Part shown: piece by piece, positions 6,641 to 14,002 of the stretch
Numbering within the stretch: the stretch's first letter is position 1
How the letters are laid out: every line of letters begins with the position of its first letter
Assembly (NCBI GenBank): GCA_026400695.1
Contig: JAPLON010000089.1
Location: 17,279 to 32,488 of the forward strand
Source: Pseudomonadota bacterium
Lineage (GTDB): Bacteria; Pseudomonadota; Alphaproteobacteria; Paracaedibacterales; CAITNM01
DNA length: 15,210 bases
Direction: 5' to 3'
The notes under the pieces: generated by a model
The model's database searches: none
What the model was told of the DNA's origin: nothing
What the model saw: the letters and a program-made list of their open reading frames with translations, nothing else
Program-made: the position numbers and the translations under genes

Positions 6641-7714
6641 TTAACCTATAAACTCAACCATTTTCTCTAAAGACTTACTTGCCCCTTCAAATACCCCAAA
6701 AAATTGAGCATAAATATGGATCATTCCTGGCTCTACGTGTTGATCTATATTGTTATTACCTGCTGCCTTTATTTTGCTTATAAATGTTTTTGCTTGAGCC
6801 TCTAAAGGATCGCACTCAGCTGAAATAATTAAAGTGTTCGGTAGTTTTGATAATTGCTCAGGTGATGCAAGCATTGGAGATAAATAAGGATCATTTTTTG
6901 TTTTTGCTATTGCGTCTTTTAAAGTCCCCACATAGCCAATAACAAATTTATTTATTGAATCTTGGGTCAACAAGTACCCATTAACGTAGTCATTATCTGT
7001 TTCTTCTGGGATGCTCAAATCTAGAGCCGGATATAGCAGTAAATTTTTATGTGGTAAATCTTTACCGTTATCAATTAACCATAAATTTAAAGCAACAACA
7101 AGGTTACCACCTGCGCTATCACCTGCCATAATAATTTTAGCATCTTTATCTAGACCAAAAGATGATCTGTTCTGCAAAACCCAATCGTATACTGCTTTTA
7201 CATCCTCAAATCCAGCAGGATAAACATGTTCAGGTGCTAATTTGTAATCCACAGCGATTACAACTGATTTTGTATTACTGCAAAGTCTTCGGCACAATTC
7301 GTCGTGCGTATTGAGGTTACCACGTGCCCAACCGCCACCATGCACATAAACAATAACTCTATCTTGCTTTGGTTCATGATTTCTATACATTCTAAATGGT
7401 ATATCTCCATTTTTACTTTCAACTGCCCCATCTTTAACAGTTTCAATTGGAGTTTGGCTCCCAGCAAAATGTTTAGCGAATGCCTCGTAAGCTTTACGTA
7501 GACCATCGTTTAGATTTTTTGGACCTGCCTTTGCTACAGCTTCTAAAGCAATAGATGGAGATTCGTGTAAAAAGATATTTGCACCAGGACTTAATTTTTT
7601 ATTTACGATAAAACTAGTCCCGGGTTTCTTGTACTTAGCATATAAATCAGCACCTGCAGCAAAAGCAGTTAAATTAGCCAGTACTGTCAGGCAGATAAAC
7701 AATTTTAAAAACAT
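6641..7714 (-). CDS. Exported alpha/beta hydrolase of the hormone-sensitive-lipase (fold-3) esterase family
   Basis: A 357-residue protein with a signal peptide (MFLKLFICLTVLANLTAFAAG, cleavage near residue 20). The hydrolase signatures are complete: oxyanion-hole HGGG (125-128), nucleophile Ser200 in GDSAGGN, Asp302 in SAECDPL and His333 in PGMIHIY, the order and spacing of HSL/family IV carboxylesterases. Such enzymes cleave short-chain acyl esters; the natural substrate is not readable. The ribosome site AAGGA lies 7 nt before the ATG. It is a single-gene unit, divergent from fabD across a 161-nt AT-rich spacer. Export to the periplasm or outside is inferred from the signal peptide. Confidence 0.88.
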   Translation of the reverse strand: MFLKLFICLTVLANLTAFAAGADLYAKYKKPGTSFIVNKKLSPGANIFLHESPSIALEAVAKAGPKNLNDGLRKAYEAFAKHFAGSQTPIETVKDGAVESKNGDIPFRMYRNHEPKQDRVIVYVHGGGWARGNLNTHDELCRRLCSNTKSVVIAVDYKLAPEHVYPAGFEDVKAVYDWVLQNRSSFGLDKDAKIIMAGDSAGGNLVVALNLWLIDNGKDLPHKNLLLYPALDLSIPEETDNDYVNGYLLTQDSINKFVIGYVGTLKDAIAKTKNDPYLSPMLASPEQLSKLPNTLIISAECDPLEAQAKTFISKIKAAGNNNIDQHVEPGMIHIYAQFFGVFEGASKSLEKMVEFIG

Positions 7715-7730
7715 AAATTTTTCCTTAGGT

Positions 7731-7788
7731 TGTTAACAAAGTAATCATTTAACATGCTAATAATAAAAAAATTAAAATTTTGTTAACA
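7731..7788. promoter_or_regulatory. Two TGTTAACA palindromes 50 bp apart between the esterase gene and fabD
   Basis: TGTTAACA occurs at 7731-7738 (within the longer perfect palindrome TTGTTAACAA, 7730-7739) and again at 7781-7788 (TTTGTTAACAT). The copies flank the likely esterase promoter zone and are one to two helical-turn multiples apart (50 bp), as dimeric operators can be. AT richness raises the chance rate, so this is only a candidate site. Confidence 0.3.
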
Positions 7789-7842
7789 TTCCAAATTTCA
7801 ACACTTAGAGAAAAAAATAATTTACGAATTTATTGGTAAGAA

Positions 7843-7851
7843 TGTTAGAAT
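7843..7851 (+). promoter_or_regulatory. Extended -10 promoter element for the fabD cluster
   Basis: TGTTAGAAT is an extended -10 (TGn plus TAGAAT). It would start transcription near 7858, giving a leader of about 18 nt before the fabD ATG. The -35 region (around TTTACG) is weak, which is compatible with an extended -10 promoter. Confidence 0.45.
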
Positions 7852-7875
7852 TCGAAAACTCCAAAGAATACGCTT

Positions 7876-8820
7876 ATGAACATTGCATTTGTTTACCCAG
7901 GACAAGGATCACAAGTTATTGGCATGGCACAAGACCTGTACGATAATTTTGCCAGCGCGAAAGAAGTACTTGATACGGCTTGTGGCGTCTTAAAACAAGA
8001 CTTAAAAAAAATAATGTTTGAAGGCCCATCAGACCAATTAACCCTAACCGAAAACACCCAGCCAGCGTTACTTACAGCCAGTTTAATGGCGCAAAAAGTT
8101 TTAGAAAATGAACTGGGCAACCCCATTAATGCTATTGCTAAAGCTCTTGCTGGCCACTCTCTAGGTGAATACTCTGCATTAACCGCAGCTGGATGTTTTT
8201 CCCTAAAAGATGCCGTGATGTTAGTTAAATTGCGTGGTAATGCTATGCAAGGTGCTGTGCCAGTTGGGCAAGGAGCTATGGCTGCAATTATCGGATTAGA
8301 AATGCCGCAAATTGAAGGTCTTTTACAATCTGCACCTTACACAAGCGAATCTGTTGAAATTGCTAACGATAATTCCCCTGGCCAAATAGTGATAAGTGGA
8401 CACTTAAATTCTGTACAATGGGCAATTGAAAAAGCAAAAGAAATGGGAGCAAAAAGAGCACTTCCTTTACCAGTTAGTGCACCATTCCATAGTTCCTTAA
8501 TGATTCCTGCGTCCAACATAATGGAACAAGCGTTGCAATCTGTACAAATTAAGCCAATGCAGGTAGAAGTTTATGCTAACGTTACAGCTAATGTTTACCA
8601 TCAAGGTGAAGTGTGTGATCTACTCGTGCAACAAATTACTAAAAGGGTACGTTGGGTAGAGTTAATTACCAATATGTCAAAATCAGGTATTGATACGTTT
8701 GTGGAAATTGGTACAGGCAAGGTACTTTCAGGACTGATTAAACGAATTGTGCCTGAGGCAAATGTTTACAATTTTGGCAAAGCCGATGAACTTGATGCAA
8801 TCAAGAAATTGTGGGAATAG
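7876..8820 (+). CDS. fabD: Malonyl-CoA:ACP transacylase
   Basis: This cytoplasmic enzyme moves the malonyl group from CoA to acyl carrier protein, supplying type II fatty acid synthesis. The 314 residues are full length for the family. Diagnostic features are the N-terminal PGQGSQ (8-13), the nucleophile Ser95 in GHSLGEYSA, the carboxylate-binding Arg120 (KLRG), His205 in SAPFHSSLM and the C-terminal EIGTGKVLSGLIKR. The first gene of an overlapping cluster with cutA and yggU. The usual neighbours fabG, acpP and fabF are not in the window. The ribosome site is weak (AAAGA). Confidence 0.96.
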   Translation: MNIAFVYPGQGSQVIGMAQDLYDNFASAKEVLDTACGVLKQDLKKIMFEGPSDQLTLTENTQPALLTASLMAQKVLENELGNPINAIAKALAGHSLGEYSALTAAGCFSLKDAVMLVKLRGNAMQGAVPVGQGAMAAIIGLEMPQIEGLLQSAPYTSESVEIANDNSPGQIVISGHLNSVQWAIEKAKEMGAKRALPLPVSAPFHSSLMIPASNIMEQALQSVQIKPMQVEVYANVTANVYHQGEVCDLLVQQITKRVRWVELITNMSKSGIDTFVEIGTGKVLSGLIKRIVPEANVYNFGKADELDAIKKLWE

Positions 8821-9140
8821 CCTCAGTGTTAATTATCTACACAACCATTTCAAATGCAGAACAGGCTGAAGTGATTGCTCAAACCTTGCTTACTGAGCAA
8901 TTAGTTGCCTGCGTAAATATGTGGCCAATTAATTCAATGTATACATGGAATGGGAAAATTGAAAAAACATCGGAAATTGTTATGTTGTTAAAAACAAAAG
9001 AAGCATGCGAAGAGCCAGTCTACCAACGTTTAAAAGAATTACATTCATACGAATGTCCTGCAATTATTACGCTAGATGTAAAACACACCAACCCAGATTT
9101 TGCCAATTGGGTTGAAACTCAGACAAATTACAAATGTTAA
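8811..9140 (+). CDS. cutA: CutA family divalent-ion tolerance protein
   Basis: About 104-109 residues, typical of the small trimeric PII-like CutA proteins. Recognisable features are the N-terminal strand LIIYTTISNAEQAE, the core VACVNMWPINSMYTWNGKI, then the LLKTKEACEE helix and the HSYECPAIITLDV segment. The family is linked to copper/divalent-metal tolerance, but its biochemical role is unsettled. The start may be GTG at 8811 (overlapping fabD by 10 nt) or GTG at 8826; the latter begins closer to the conserved first strand. Its stop overlaps the next gene. Confidence 0.9.
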   Translation: MGIASVLIIYTTISNAEQAEVIAQTLLTEQLVACVNMWPINSMYTWNGKIEKTSEIVMLLKTKEACEEPVYQRLKELHSYECPAIITLDVKHTNPDFANWVETQTNYKC

Positions 9141-9421
9141 TGTTTGAAGATATTCCACCATTCGCTCAAAAGAATGAGGAAGGGTTTTGTTTTTGGGTAA
9201 AAGTCACACCCAAAGCTGCAAAAAGCCGCATTGGTAGCTTAGTAGATGGCATTAACAACAAAAAAATATTGAAGGTTTATGTAACAGCACCTCCCGCTGA
9301 TAACCTAGCAAACGCAGCGGTAATTGAGATCTTATCTAGCTATTTTTACAAACCAAAATCAAAAGTTTTAATTATTAGCGGCCTCACTGCACGTGAAAAA
9401 CGAATTCAAATATTAAACTAA
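9134..9421 (+). CDS. DUF167 (YggU) family protein
   Basis: A 95-residue protein containing the DUF167 signatures VKVTPKAAKSRIG, VYVTAPPADNLANAAVIEIL and the C-terminal SKVLIISGLTAREKRIQI. The function is unknown. The family is widely conserved as a small basic alpha/beta protein. Start at 9134 (7-nt overlap with cutA) or at 9140, where ATG shares one base with the cutA stop (TAATG). The last gene of the fabD-cutA cluster; it ends 8 nt before the converging trkH stop. Confidence 0.9.
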   Translation: MLMFEDIPPFAQKNEEGFCFWVKVTPKAAKSRIGSLVDGINNKKILKVYVTAPPADNLANAAVIEILSSYFYKPKSKVLIISGLTAREKRIQILN

Positions 9422-9429
9422 ATTGGGAT

Positions 9430-10881
9430 TTAACGACGCCAAAAGCCTGGAGACAACAGCACTAAAGCAGTAAGTAATTCCAAACGCCCTAAAATCATTC
9501 CTAGCATTAAAAATACTTTTGAAAAAATAGGAATTTGGTCAACATTGCTAACTGGCCCTAAAATGCTTCCCAAACCTGCGCCAATATTACCAATGGCTGC
9601 AACTGCCCCAGAGATTGAACTAACAAAATCAAGCCCTGTTAATGACAGTAAAATTGCCAATATGGCTATTGATAACAAATACAAACCAATAAAAGTAAAG
9701 ACCGATGAAACTAATTGATCAGAAATTTTCTGTCCTTGAAACATTGGTATAAAAACCCCGTGTGGCCGCCTTAGTTGCTTTATATGATTACGAATAAAAC
9801 TACCGATAATTTGAAAACGAAATATCTTAATTCCACCAGCTGTTGAACCTGTGCACCCACCAATGAATGACATTAAAAAAACCATTGTAATAACTGTCGG
9901 CCCAAAATCCATATAATTAAACAACACAAATCCAGTTGTAGTAATCGTAGAAACAGCGACGAAACATCCCTTACGTATACTAGAAAGCAAAGGCTCACCT
10001 TGCACAATCAAGCAGATACTCAAAAAAATACAAGCACAACTTAGTACCTTTAGGTATCCCCTTAATTGCTGATCACGAAAAACGCTTTTATAATCCCCTT
10101 TCCAAAGGCGAATATAAAGCAATAACGTACCTCCACCTACAACCATTAAAGCCATTAGAATCATTTCAACAGCAGCACTATCAAAAAAGAGCATGCCGTT
10201 ACTACGTGTAGAAAGTCCACCAGTTGAAATGGCTGAAGCTGCATGGCAAAAAGCATCAAAGCTTTCTAAACCACACAATTTTAGGCCACCATAACCAAGC
10301 AAAGTAAATAGCGTATAAGCATATAAAATTCCCGCAGCAATTTGCGAGACCCTTGGTAATATTTTTTCTGAACGATCTGAAAATTCACTACGAAACAACT
10401 GCATTCCACCAATTCGTAATACGGGAAAAACAGTAATCGCCATTACGATAATACCAATTCCACCTAACCATTGCAAAATAGCGCGCCACAAAATTAGCCC
10501 TTTAGGCAAAGCTTCTAGGTTGCCGATCGTAGAAAATCCAGTTGTGGTTAAGGATGAAACAGATTCGAATAAGGCGTTAATCAGCGTACATTCATGGGAA
10601 AGCCAATATATTGGCAAACAACTAAAAAAGCTACATATTACCCACGAAAGAAAAGTTAATAAAAATGCTTCTCTAATACCTAGTTTAATTTGAGTTTTTT
10701 GATAGTTGGTAAGAACAAATAATGCACCAGTTCCACCTGTTATAAAAAATGGTAGCAAAAATTGATTCCACACCCCATCCTTACCGTTTAAAAACTCATA
10801 GCCAACAGGTAGAATCATAATGCTAGAAACGCCTACCAGCATGGCGCCTATCACAAAGAATATCGCCCGCCAGTCGATCAT
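9430..10881 (-). CDS. trkH: TrkH-family potassium uptake membrane subunit
   Basis: A 483-residue inner-membrane protein with the four-fold pore architecture of the Trk/Ktr superfamily. The selectivity-filter loops are TTTGFS (112-117), ISTGGLS (218-224), TTTGFV (314-319) and AIGNIGAGLG (429-438). The sequence FIGGCTGSTAGGIKIFR (339-355) is the conserved loop and broken helix before the fourth repeat. It moves K+ driven by ion gradients and normally needs a cytoplasmic TrkA/KtrA-type NAD-binding partner, which is not in this window. The start ATG overlaps the upstream methyltransferase stop by ATGA, so it is the third gene of that operon. Confidence 0.95.
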   Translation of the reverse strand: MIDWRAIFFVIGAMLVGVSSIMILPVGYEFLNGKDGVWNQFLLPFFITGGTGALFVLTNYQKTQIKLGIREAFLLTFLSWVICSFFSCLPIYWLSHECTLINALFESVSSLTTTGFSTIGNLEALPKGLILWRAILQWLGGIGIIVMAITVFPVLRIGGMQLFRSEFSDRSEKILPRVSQIAAGILYAYTLFTLLGYGGLKLCGLESFDAFCHAASAISTGGLSTRSNGMLFFDSAAVEMILMALMVVGGGTLLLYIRLWKGDYKSVFRDQQLRGYLKVLSCACIFLSICLIVQGEPLLSSIRKGCFVAVSTITTTGFVLFNYMDFGPTVITMVFLMSFIGGCTGSTAGGIKIFRFQIIGSFIRNHIKQLRRPHGVFIPMFQGQKISDQLVSSVFTFIGLYLLSIAILAILLSLTGLDFVSSISGAVAAIGNIGAGLGSILGPVSNVDQIPIFSKVFLMLGMILGRLELLTALVLLSPGFWRR

Positions 10882-11501
10882 TTTTTTGCTCGTTTAAACT
10901 GAAAATGATCCTTGAATGAATATGCTACAATATGCTGCACGGCTCTATATTCCCATATTGCCGCAGGTGGCATGTTCATCAAAACATGACCTAAATAGCG
11001 TTGCCTCAATCCAAGCTTATTTGACGGTAAAGGCGACCCAGGTCTGTAAGTAAATTGCAGTAATACACCACCTTGATTCATCACGCTTTTGCATGATTGA
11101 ACTATTGCTTGCTGCTCTTGAAATCGCAAATTAACCATTGGTATGCCAGAAACAATCGTGGAAATTTTACCAATAACATGCTCCGGTAGCAATTTAATCA
11201 TTTCTGAGGCATTGCCTTCAATAACCACTGTTTGTGGAAATTTTTTCTTTAAAAATTTCACTAAAGACGGTTGCATTTCTAAAATAATAAGTTTTGATTC
11301 GGGTATACCCCTAGATAAAATTGCTGAGGTTAACCTACCGGTTCCAGCCCCTAGTTCAATTATGTATTCATCTTCTGCAGGCATCTCTACAAAACTTGAA
11401 ATGGAAAGCGCTAGATTTTTTGAGCTTGGAAAAAATGCACCAGTCTTTAAAGGCGACTTTAACAAACTTTTAAAAAAAACCACATTTTCTTTATTTTTCA
11501 T
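10878..11501 (-). CDS. PmtA-like SAM-dependent phospholipid N-methyltransferase (copy 1)
   Basis: A 207-residue class I methyltransferase. The N-terminal FFKSLLKSPLKTGAFFPSSK (about 9-28) matches the membrane-binding, substrate-proximal helix of bacterial PmtA-type enzymes. SAM-binding motif I is IELGAGTGRLT (48-58), the acidic residue after strand 2 is Glu75 (ILEM), and the family's SGIPMVNL motif lies at 118-125. PmtA enzymes methylate phosphatidylethanolamine stepwise toward phosphatidylcholine; which step this one performs cannot be read. Start ATG at 11501 shares a base with the upstream gene's stop (TAATG). Confidence 0.82.
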   Translation of the reverse strand: MKNKENVVFFKSLLKSPLKTGAFFPSSKNLALSISSFVEMPAEDEYIIELGAGTGRLTSAILSRGIPESKLIILEMQPSLVKFLKKKFPQTVVIEGNASEMIKLLPEHVIGKISTIVSGIPMVNLRFQEQQAIVQSCKSVMNQGGVLLQFTYRPGSPLPSNKLGLRQRYLGHVLMNMPPAAIWEYRAVQHIVAYSFKDHFQFKRAKK

Positions 11502-12145
11502 TATGCACTTAAATCATGTAAGTAACGTTTTTGAGTAAAGCGCCAAACAAAACCAGGAGGCACATTATTCCACAAAGAAGCTGCACGCTTTTGTAAAATA
11601 TCCCCCTCCATAAATCTAATAGGTGAAACTGGGCTATAACTAACATGAACGATTGAACCTGTTAATGGATTTAAAACATCCAATGCAGCTGAAATAATTT
11701 TTTCACGAATAGATTCATCCAAATTTAAAAGAGGGATAGCTGAAACCACGTAATCAACCTTACCACCCCATGAAGCAGGTATAATTTTCCCCAGATTACA
11801 AGCATCATCTGTAATTACCTTAAGCTCAGTATTAGGGTACATCTGCTGCAAAGAGTTTTCCAAGAAAACAGACATCCGTTGATCAAGCTCAACCATTGCT
11901 AGATTTTCAATATTAGCCCCTCTGGCTAAAAGAGCCCTGGTTAATCTTCCAGTTCCTGCCCCAATTTCAACAATTTTAGTATTTGTATTTATGTTCAATT
12001 GCTTTGCAGCTAAATCCGCTAGCTTCCATGAAATAGGAGCAAATGTGCCCAGCTGAGCAGGTGACCTTAGCCACTGCTTAAAAAACAACTTATTTTCAGC
12101 CGTTGTTATCGACTTAATGATTGCGCTACGTGCTAATGTCGTCAT
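11501..12145 (-). CDS. PmtA-like SAM-dependent phospholipid N-methyltransferase (copy 2)
   Basis: A 214-residue paralogue of the downstream gene with the same order of motifs: FFKQWLRSPAQLGTFAPIS (21-39), motif I VEIGAGTGRLT (59-69), Glu87 (MVELD) and SAIPLLNL (135-142). Sequence identity to its neighbour appears moderate, so this is an old duplication rather than a recent copy. It opens the operon of two methyltransferases and trkH. No clear ribosome site precedes the ATG, suggesting a nearly leaderless or weakly initiated message. It could act on a different phospholipid or methylation step from its partner. Confidence 0.8.
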   Translation of the reverse strand: MTTLARSAIIKSITTAENKLFFKQWLRSPAQLGTFAPISWKLADLAAKQLNINTNTKIVEIGAGTGRLTRALLARGANIENLAMVELDQRMSVFLENSLQQMYPNTELKVITDDACNLGKIIPASWGGKVDYVVSAIPLLNLDESIREKIISAALDVLNPLTGSIVHVSYSPVSPIRFMEGDILQKRAASLWNNVPPGFVWRFTQKRYLHDLSA

Positions 12146-12151
12146 AATGTT

Positions 12152-12161
12152 TTGTATACAA
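12152..12161. promoter_or_regulatory. Perfect palindrome TTGTATACAA in the divergent intergenic spacer
   Basis: A 10-bp palindrome lies 7 nt upstream of the methyltransferase ATG and 40 nt upstream of the ABC ATPase ATG, in a 56-nt divergent spacer. It could be a shared operator or simply part of AT-rich promoter DNA. TATATT at 12181-12186 is a possible -10 for the ATPase gene. Confidence 0.3.
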
Positions 12162-12201
12162 TGTCAGTTTACATTTTAGCTATATTAGTACGTGATCGCA
12201 A

Positions 12202-12753
12202 ATGTCTATACAAGTTTCTAATTTAGTTCATCCATTTATTTGTCTTTCGGGTATGTATCCAATCGATATTCTTAGCGAGAAACGCAAGATAATTGCGATA
12301 ATTGGCAGCAATGGAAGCGGCAAAACTTCTTTTTTAAAATTGCTACTAAAAGAATTACAGCCAAAGCGAGGCGAAGTCGTAGTTAATGGCGAAATATCTT
12401 TTTTAGGTATAAAGAATGGTTTAAAACCACAAATTATTTTGCGCAAACAGCTACCATATTTTTCAACAACTAATGCTCCATTTCCATGGCCGCAATTTCT
12501 AAATATGCCATATCAGGAACTATCAGCAGGCCAGCAAAGGCTGGTTGCCTTGTGGCTAATTTTACAATCCACCAAACCGATAATTTTATTAGATGAACCA
12601 TTCATGCACCTAGATGACAATGCAAAAAAATTAGCTTGCGACTGGTTAAACTCAGTTGTTGCTTTGGGAAAAACAATAATACTTACTCTCCACAATCTTG
12701 ATGAACTAGGCAAAATAAAAAATTTACAGATCCTCGATTTAAACTGCTATTAA
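12202..12753 (+). CDS. ccmA: CcmA-like heme-exporter ABC ATPase
   Basis: A 183-residue ABC nucleotide-binding subunit: Walker A GSNGSGKT (35-42), signature LSAGQ (107-111) in LSAGQQRLVALW, Walker B IILLDE (127-132) and switch His164 in LTLHN. The stretch FLGIKNGLKP and the exact form of the signature region are typical of CcmA, the ATPase of the CcmABCDE system that releases heme-loaded CcmE for cytochrome c maturation. It is somewhat shorter than the usual 200 or so residues, with a compressed helical subdomain between LKP and the signature. CcmB and other Ccm genes are absent from the window, so another small ABC ATPase remains possible. It ends one base before the converging BON gene. Confidence 0.75.
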   Translation: MSIQVSNLVHPFICLSGMYPIDILSEKRKIIAIIGSNGSGKTSFLKLLLKELQPKRGEVVVNGEISFLGIKNGLKPQIILRKQLPYFSTTNAPFPWPQFLNMPYQELSAGQQRLVALWLILQSTKPIILLDEPFMHLDDNAKKLACDWLNSVVALGKTIILTLHNLDELGKIKNLQILDLNCY

Positions 12754-12754
12754 T

Positions 12755-13379
12755 TTAATTTTCCTTGGGGTCTTCTGCGGGGACTGTAGAATCTGTTGAT
12801 TGCTGCTCAGTAGAAGCACCTTCTTGGCCCTTAATTTTGACATAATTAACAACTTTTCTAACCCCAGAAACGTTACGGGCAATCTCAACCACCCGGTTGA
12901 CCTCAGTTTCATTTTGGCCAATTCCAGTTAGATAAACGATTCCATTGCTAGTTTCAATTGTATAGTTTAAGGAATAAAGATCAGTTTCAAACAACAAACT
13001 TGATTTAATACGAGTGGTAATCCAACCGTCCTGAGTTAATGATCCAAGTGATTCTTCACCAACAGTTTCGATATTATTCAAAACGTTCTGCTTCACTAGC
13101 CCACGTTGGGTCTTGCACAACACCTGTTAATAGCACCTCTTGACTTTGAACACTCACAGAAACTTTAGCGTGCAAATCAGCGTTAAAGTTATAAAGATTC
13201 GATTTTACCTTTGTACAAATGCCAGAATCGCTAAATGTACCACCTATGCCTTTTTCACGGGTCGCCAGCATACCTGCAGTAGCAGCACCTCCAATAACAA
13301 ACGGGGCAACACAACCGCTTAACCCCAAAGATAATGTTAAAACAACATATTTAGTAAGAGACTTCTGGCAACCAAGCAT
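12755..13379 (-). pseudogene. BON-domain lipoprotein (YraP/OsmY-like), broken by a frameshifting internal deletion
   Basis: The 5' part (ATG at 13379; a GTG at 13409 is possible) encodes a lipoprotein signal with lipobox LSGC, a Gly/Ala-rich stretch and the first BON domain, up to EAERF, then stops at 13074. A different frame continues at once with VLNNIETVGEESLG, the linker DGWITTRIKSSLL and the second BON domain (INGIVYLTG-like core, VSGVRKVVNYV) to 12755. In YraP-type proteins about nine residues separate the counterparts of EAER and VLNNI. A deletion of length 3n+2, about 26 nt, explains both the gap and the frame change. The family are outer-membrane or periplasmic lipoproteins; the position just downstream of yraN is usual. 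A sequencing or assembly error is an alternative. Confidence 0.8.
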
Positions 13380-13731
13380 TTTTATAATAACTAATGATTT
13401 CTGTTGCACATACTAAAACAACATCGAAGCGTTGGAAAGGGGGGCTAATGCTATAATCTTTATGTTGACTAATCCAAAACTCTAGCGCTTGCTGAATGCG
13501 CAGTTGCTGCCTTGGCCTAATACTATAAGCTGCCTGCGTTAAAGATTTACGATATTTAACCTCTACAGCAACTATCGTTAAGCCATCCAGCATTAACAAA
13601 TCAATTTCTCCATAAGGAGTTTTTAAACGGGTAGCGATACAAACCATACCAAGCTCTTTTAAGTATTTTAAAGCTTGTTCTTCAGCATATATACCTTGGG
13701 CGTAACCTGTAGCAGATTGATTTTTTTTCAA
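13351..13731 (-). CDS. yraN: UPF0102 / YraN family nuclease-fold protein
   Basis: A 126-residue protein with the restriction-endonuclease-like core of the family: GEIDLL (41-46) and VAVEVKYR (54-61), giving the acidic and D-(E)xK metal-site residues, followed by the AYSIRPRQQLRIQQALEFW helix. The cellular role is unresolved. The start codon appears to be TTG at 13731, the only plausible initiator after an in-frame stop, with AGG about 7 nt upstream. Its 3' end overlaps the BON lipoprotein start by about 29 nt, the yraN/BON pairing also known from other proteobacteria. Confidence 0.87.
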   Translation of the reverse strand: MKKNQSATGYAQGIYAEEQALKYLKELGMVCIATRLKTPYGEIDLLMLDGLTIVAVEVKYRKSLTQAAYSIRPRQQLRIQQALEFWISQHKDYSISPPFQRFDVVLVCATEIISYYKNAWLPEVSY

Positions 13732-13833
13732 AAAATTACCTATTAAAAATTATAAATAATTATAATCACACAACCGTTAACAAAAAACTAAGCCATCAAA
13801 ATATAAATATCAAAAAAATTATCCTGTATTTTC

Positions 13834-13862
13834 TTGACTATGAGGCTGTTTGGATTTATAGT
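13834..13862 (+). promoter_or_regulatory. Promoter of tRNA-Glu
   Basis: TTGACT (13834-13839) and TATAGT (13857-13862) are separated by exactly 17 nt, a near-consensus housekeeping promoter. Transcription would start near 13869, just before the tRNA at 13872. Confidence 0.8.
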
Positions 13863-13871
13863 TCTCTCAAT

Positions 13872-13947
13872 GTCCCCATCGTCTAGAGGCCTAGGACGTC
13901 GCCCTTTCAAGGCGGGAACACGGGTTCGAATCCCGTTGGGGACGCCA
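13872..13947 (+). tRNA. tRNA-Glu (anticodon TTC), CCA encoded
   Basis: A 76-nt cloverleaf. The acceptor arm GTCCCCA (13872-13878) pairs with TGGGGAC (13937-13943), followed by discriminator G and an encoded CCA (13945-13947). The anticodon loop CTTTCAA (13904-13910) has TTC at 13906-13908, closed by CGCC/GGCG. The T arm contains GTTCGAATCCC. A tiny TAGATT-T-AATCTA hairpin (13952-13964) follows and may mark the transcript end. Confidence 0.97.
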
Positions 13948-14002
13948 ACAATAGATTTAATCTACACTGAGTGTTTCGCTTGTTTTTATGCTCGAATGTC
14001 GG

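Noticed and set aside
12755..13123. Separate small gene for the second BON domain
   Set aside because: Its apparent GTG start lies inside the first BON domain's coding sequence in another frame and adds an unnatural N-terminus; a frameshifted single gene explains it better.
13952..13964. TAGATT-T-AATCTA as a strong terminator for tRNA-Glu
   Set aside because: Short AT-only stem with a one-base centre and no following T-run; mentioned only as a possible weak end.
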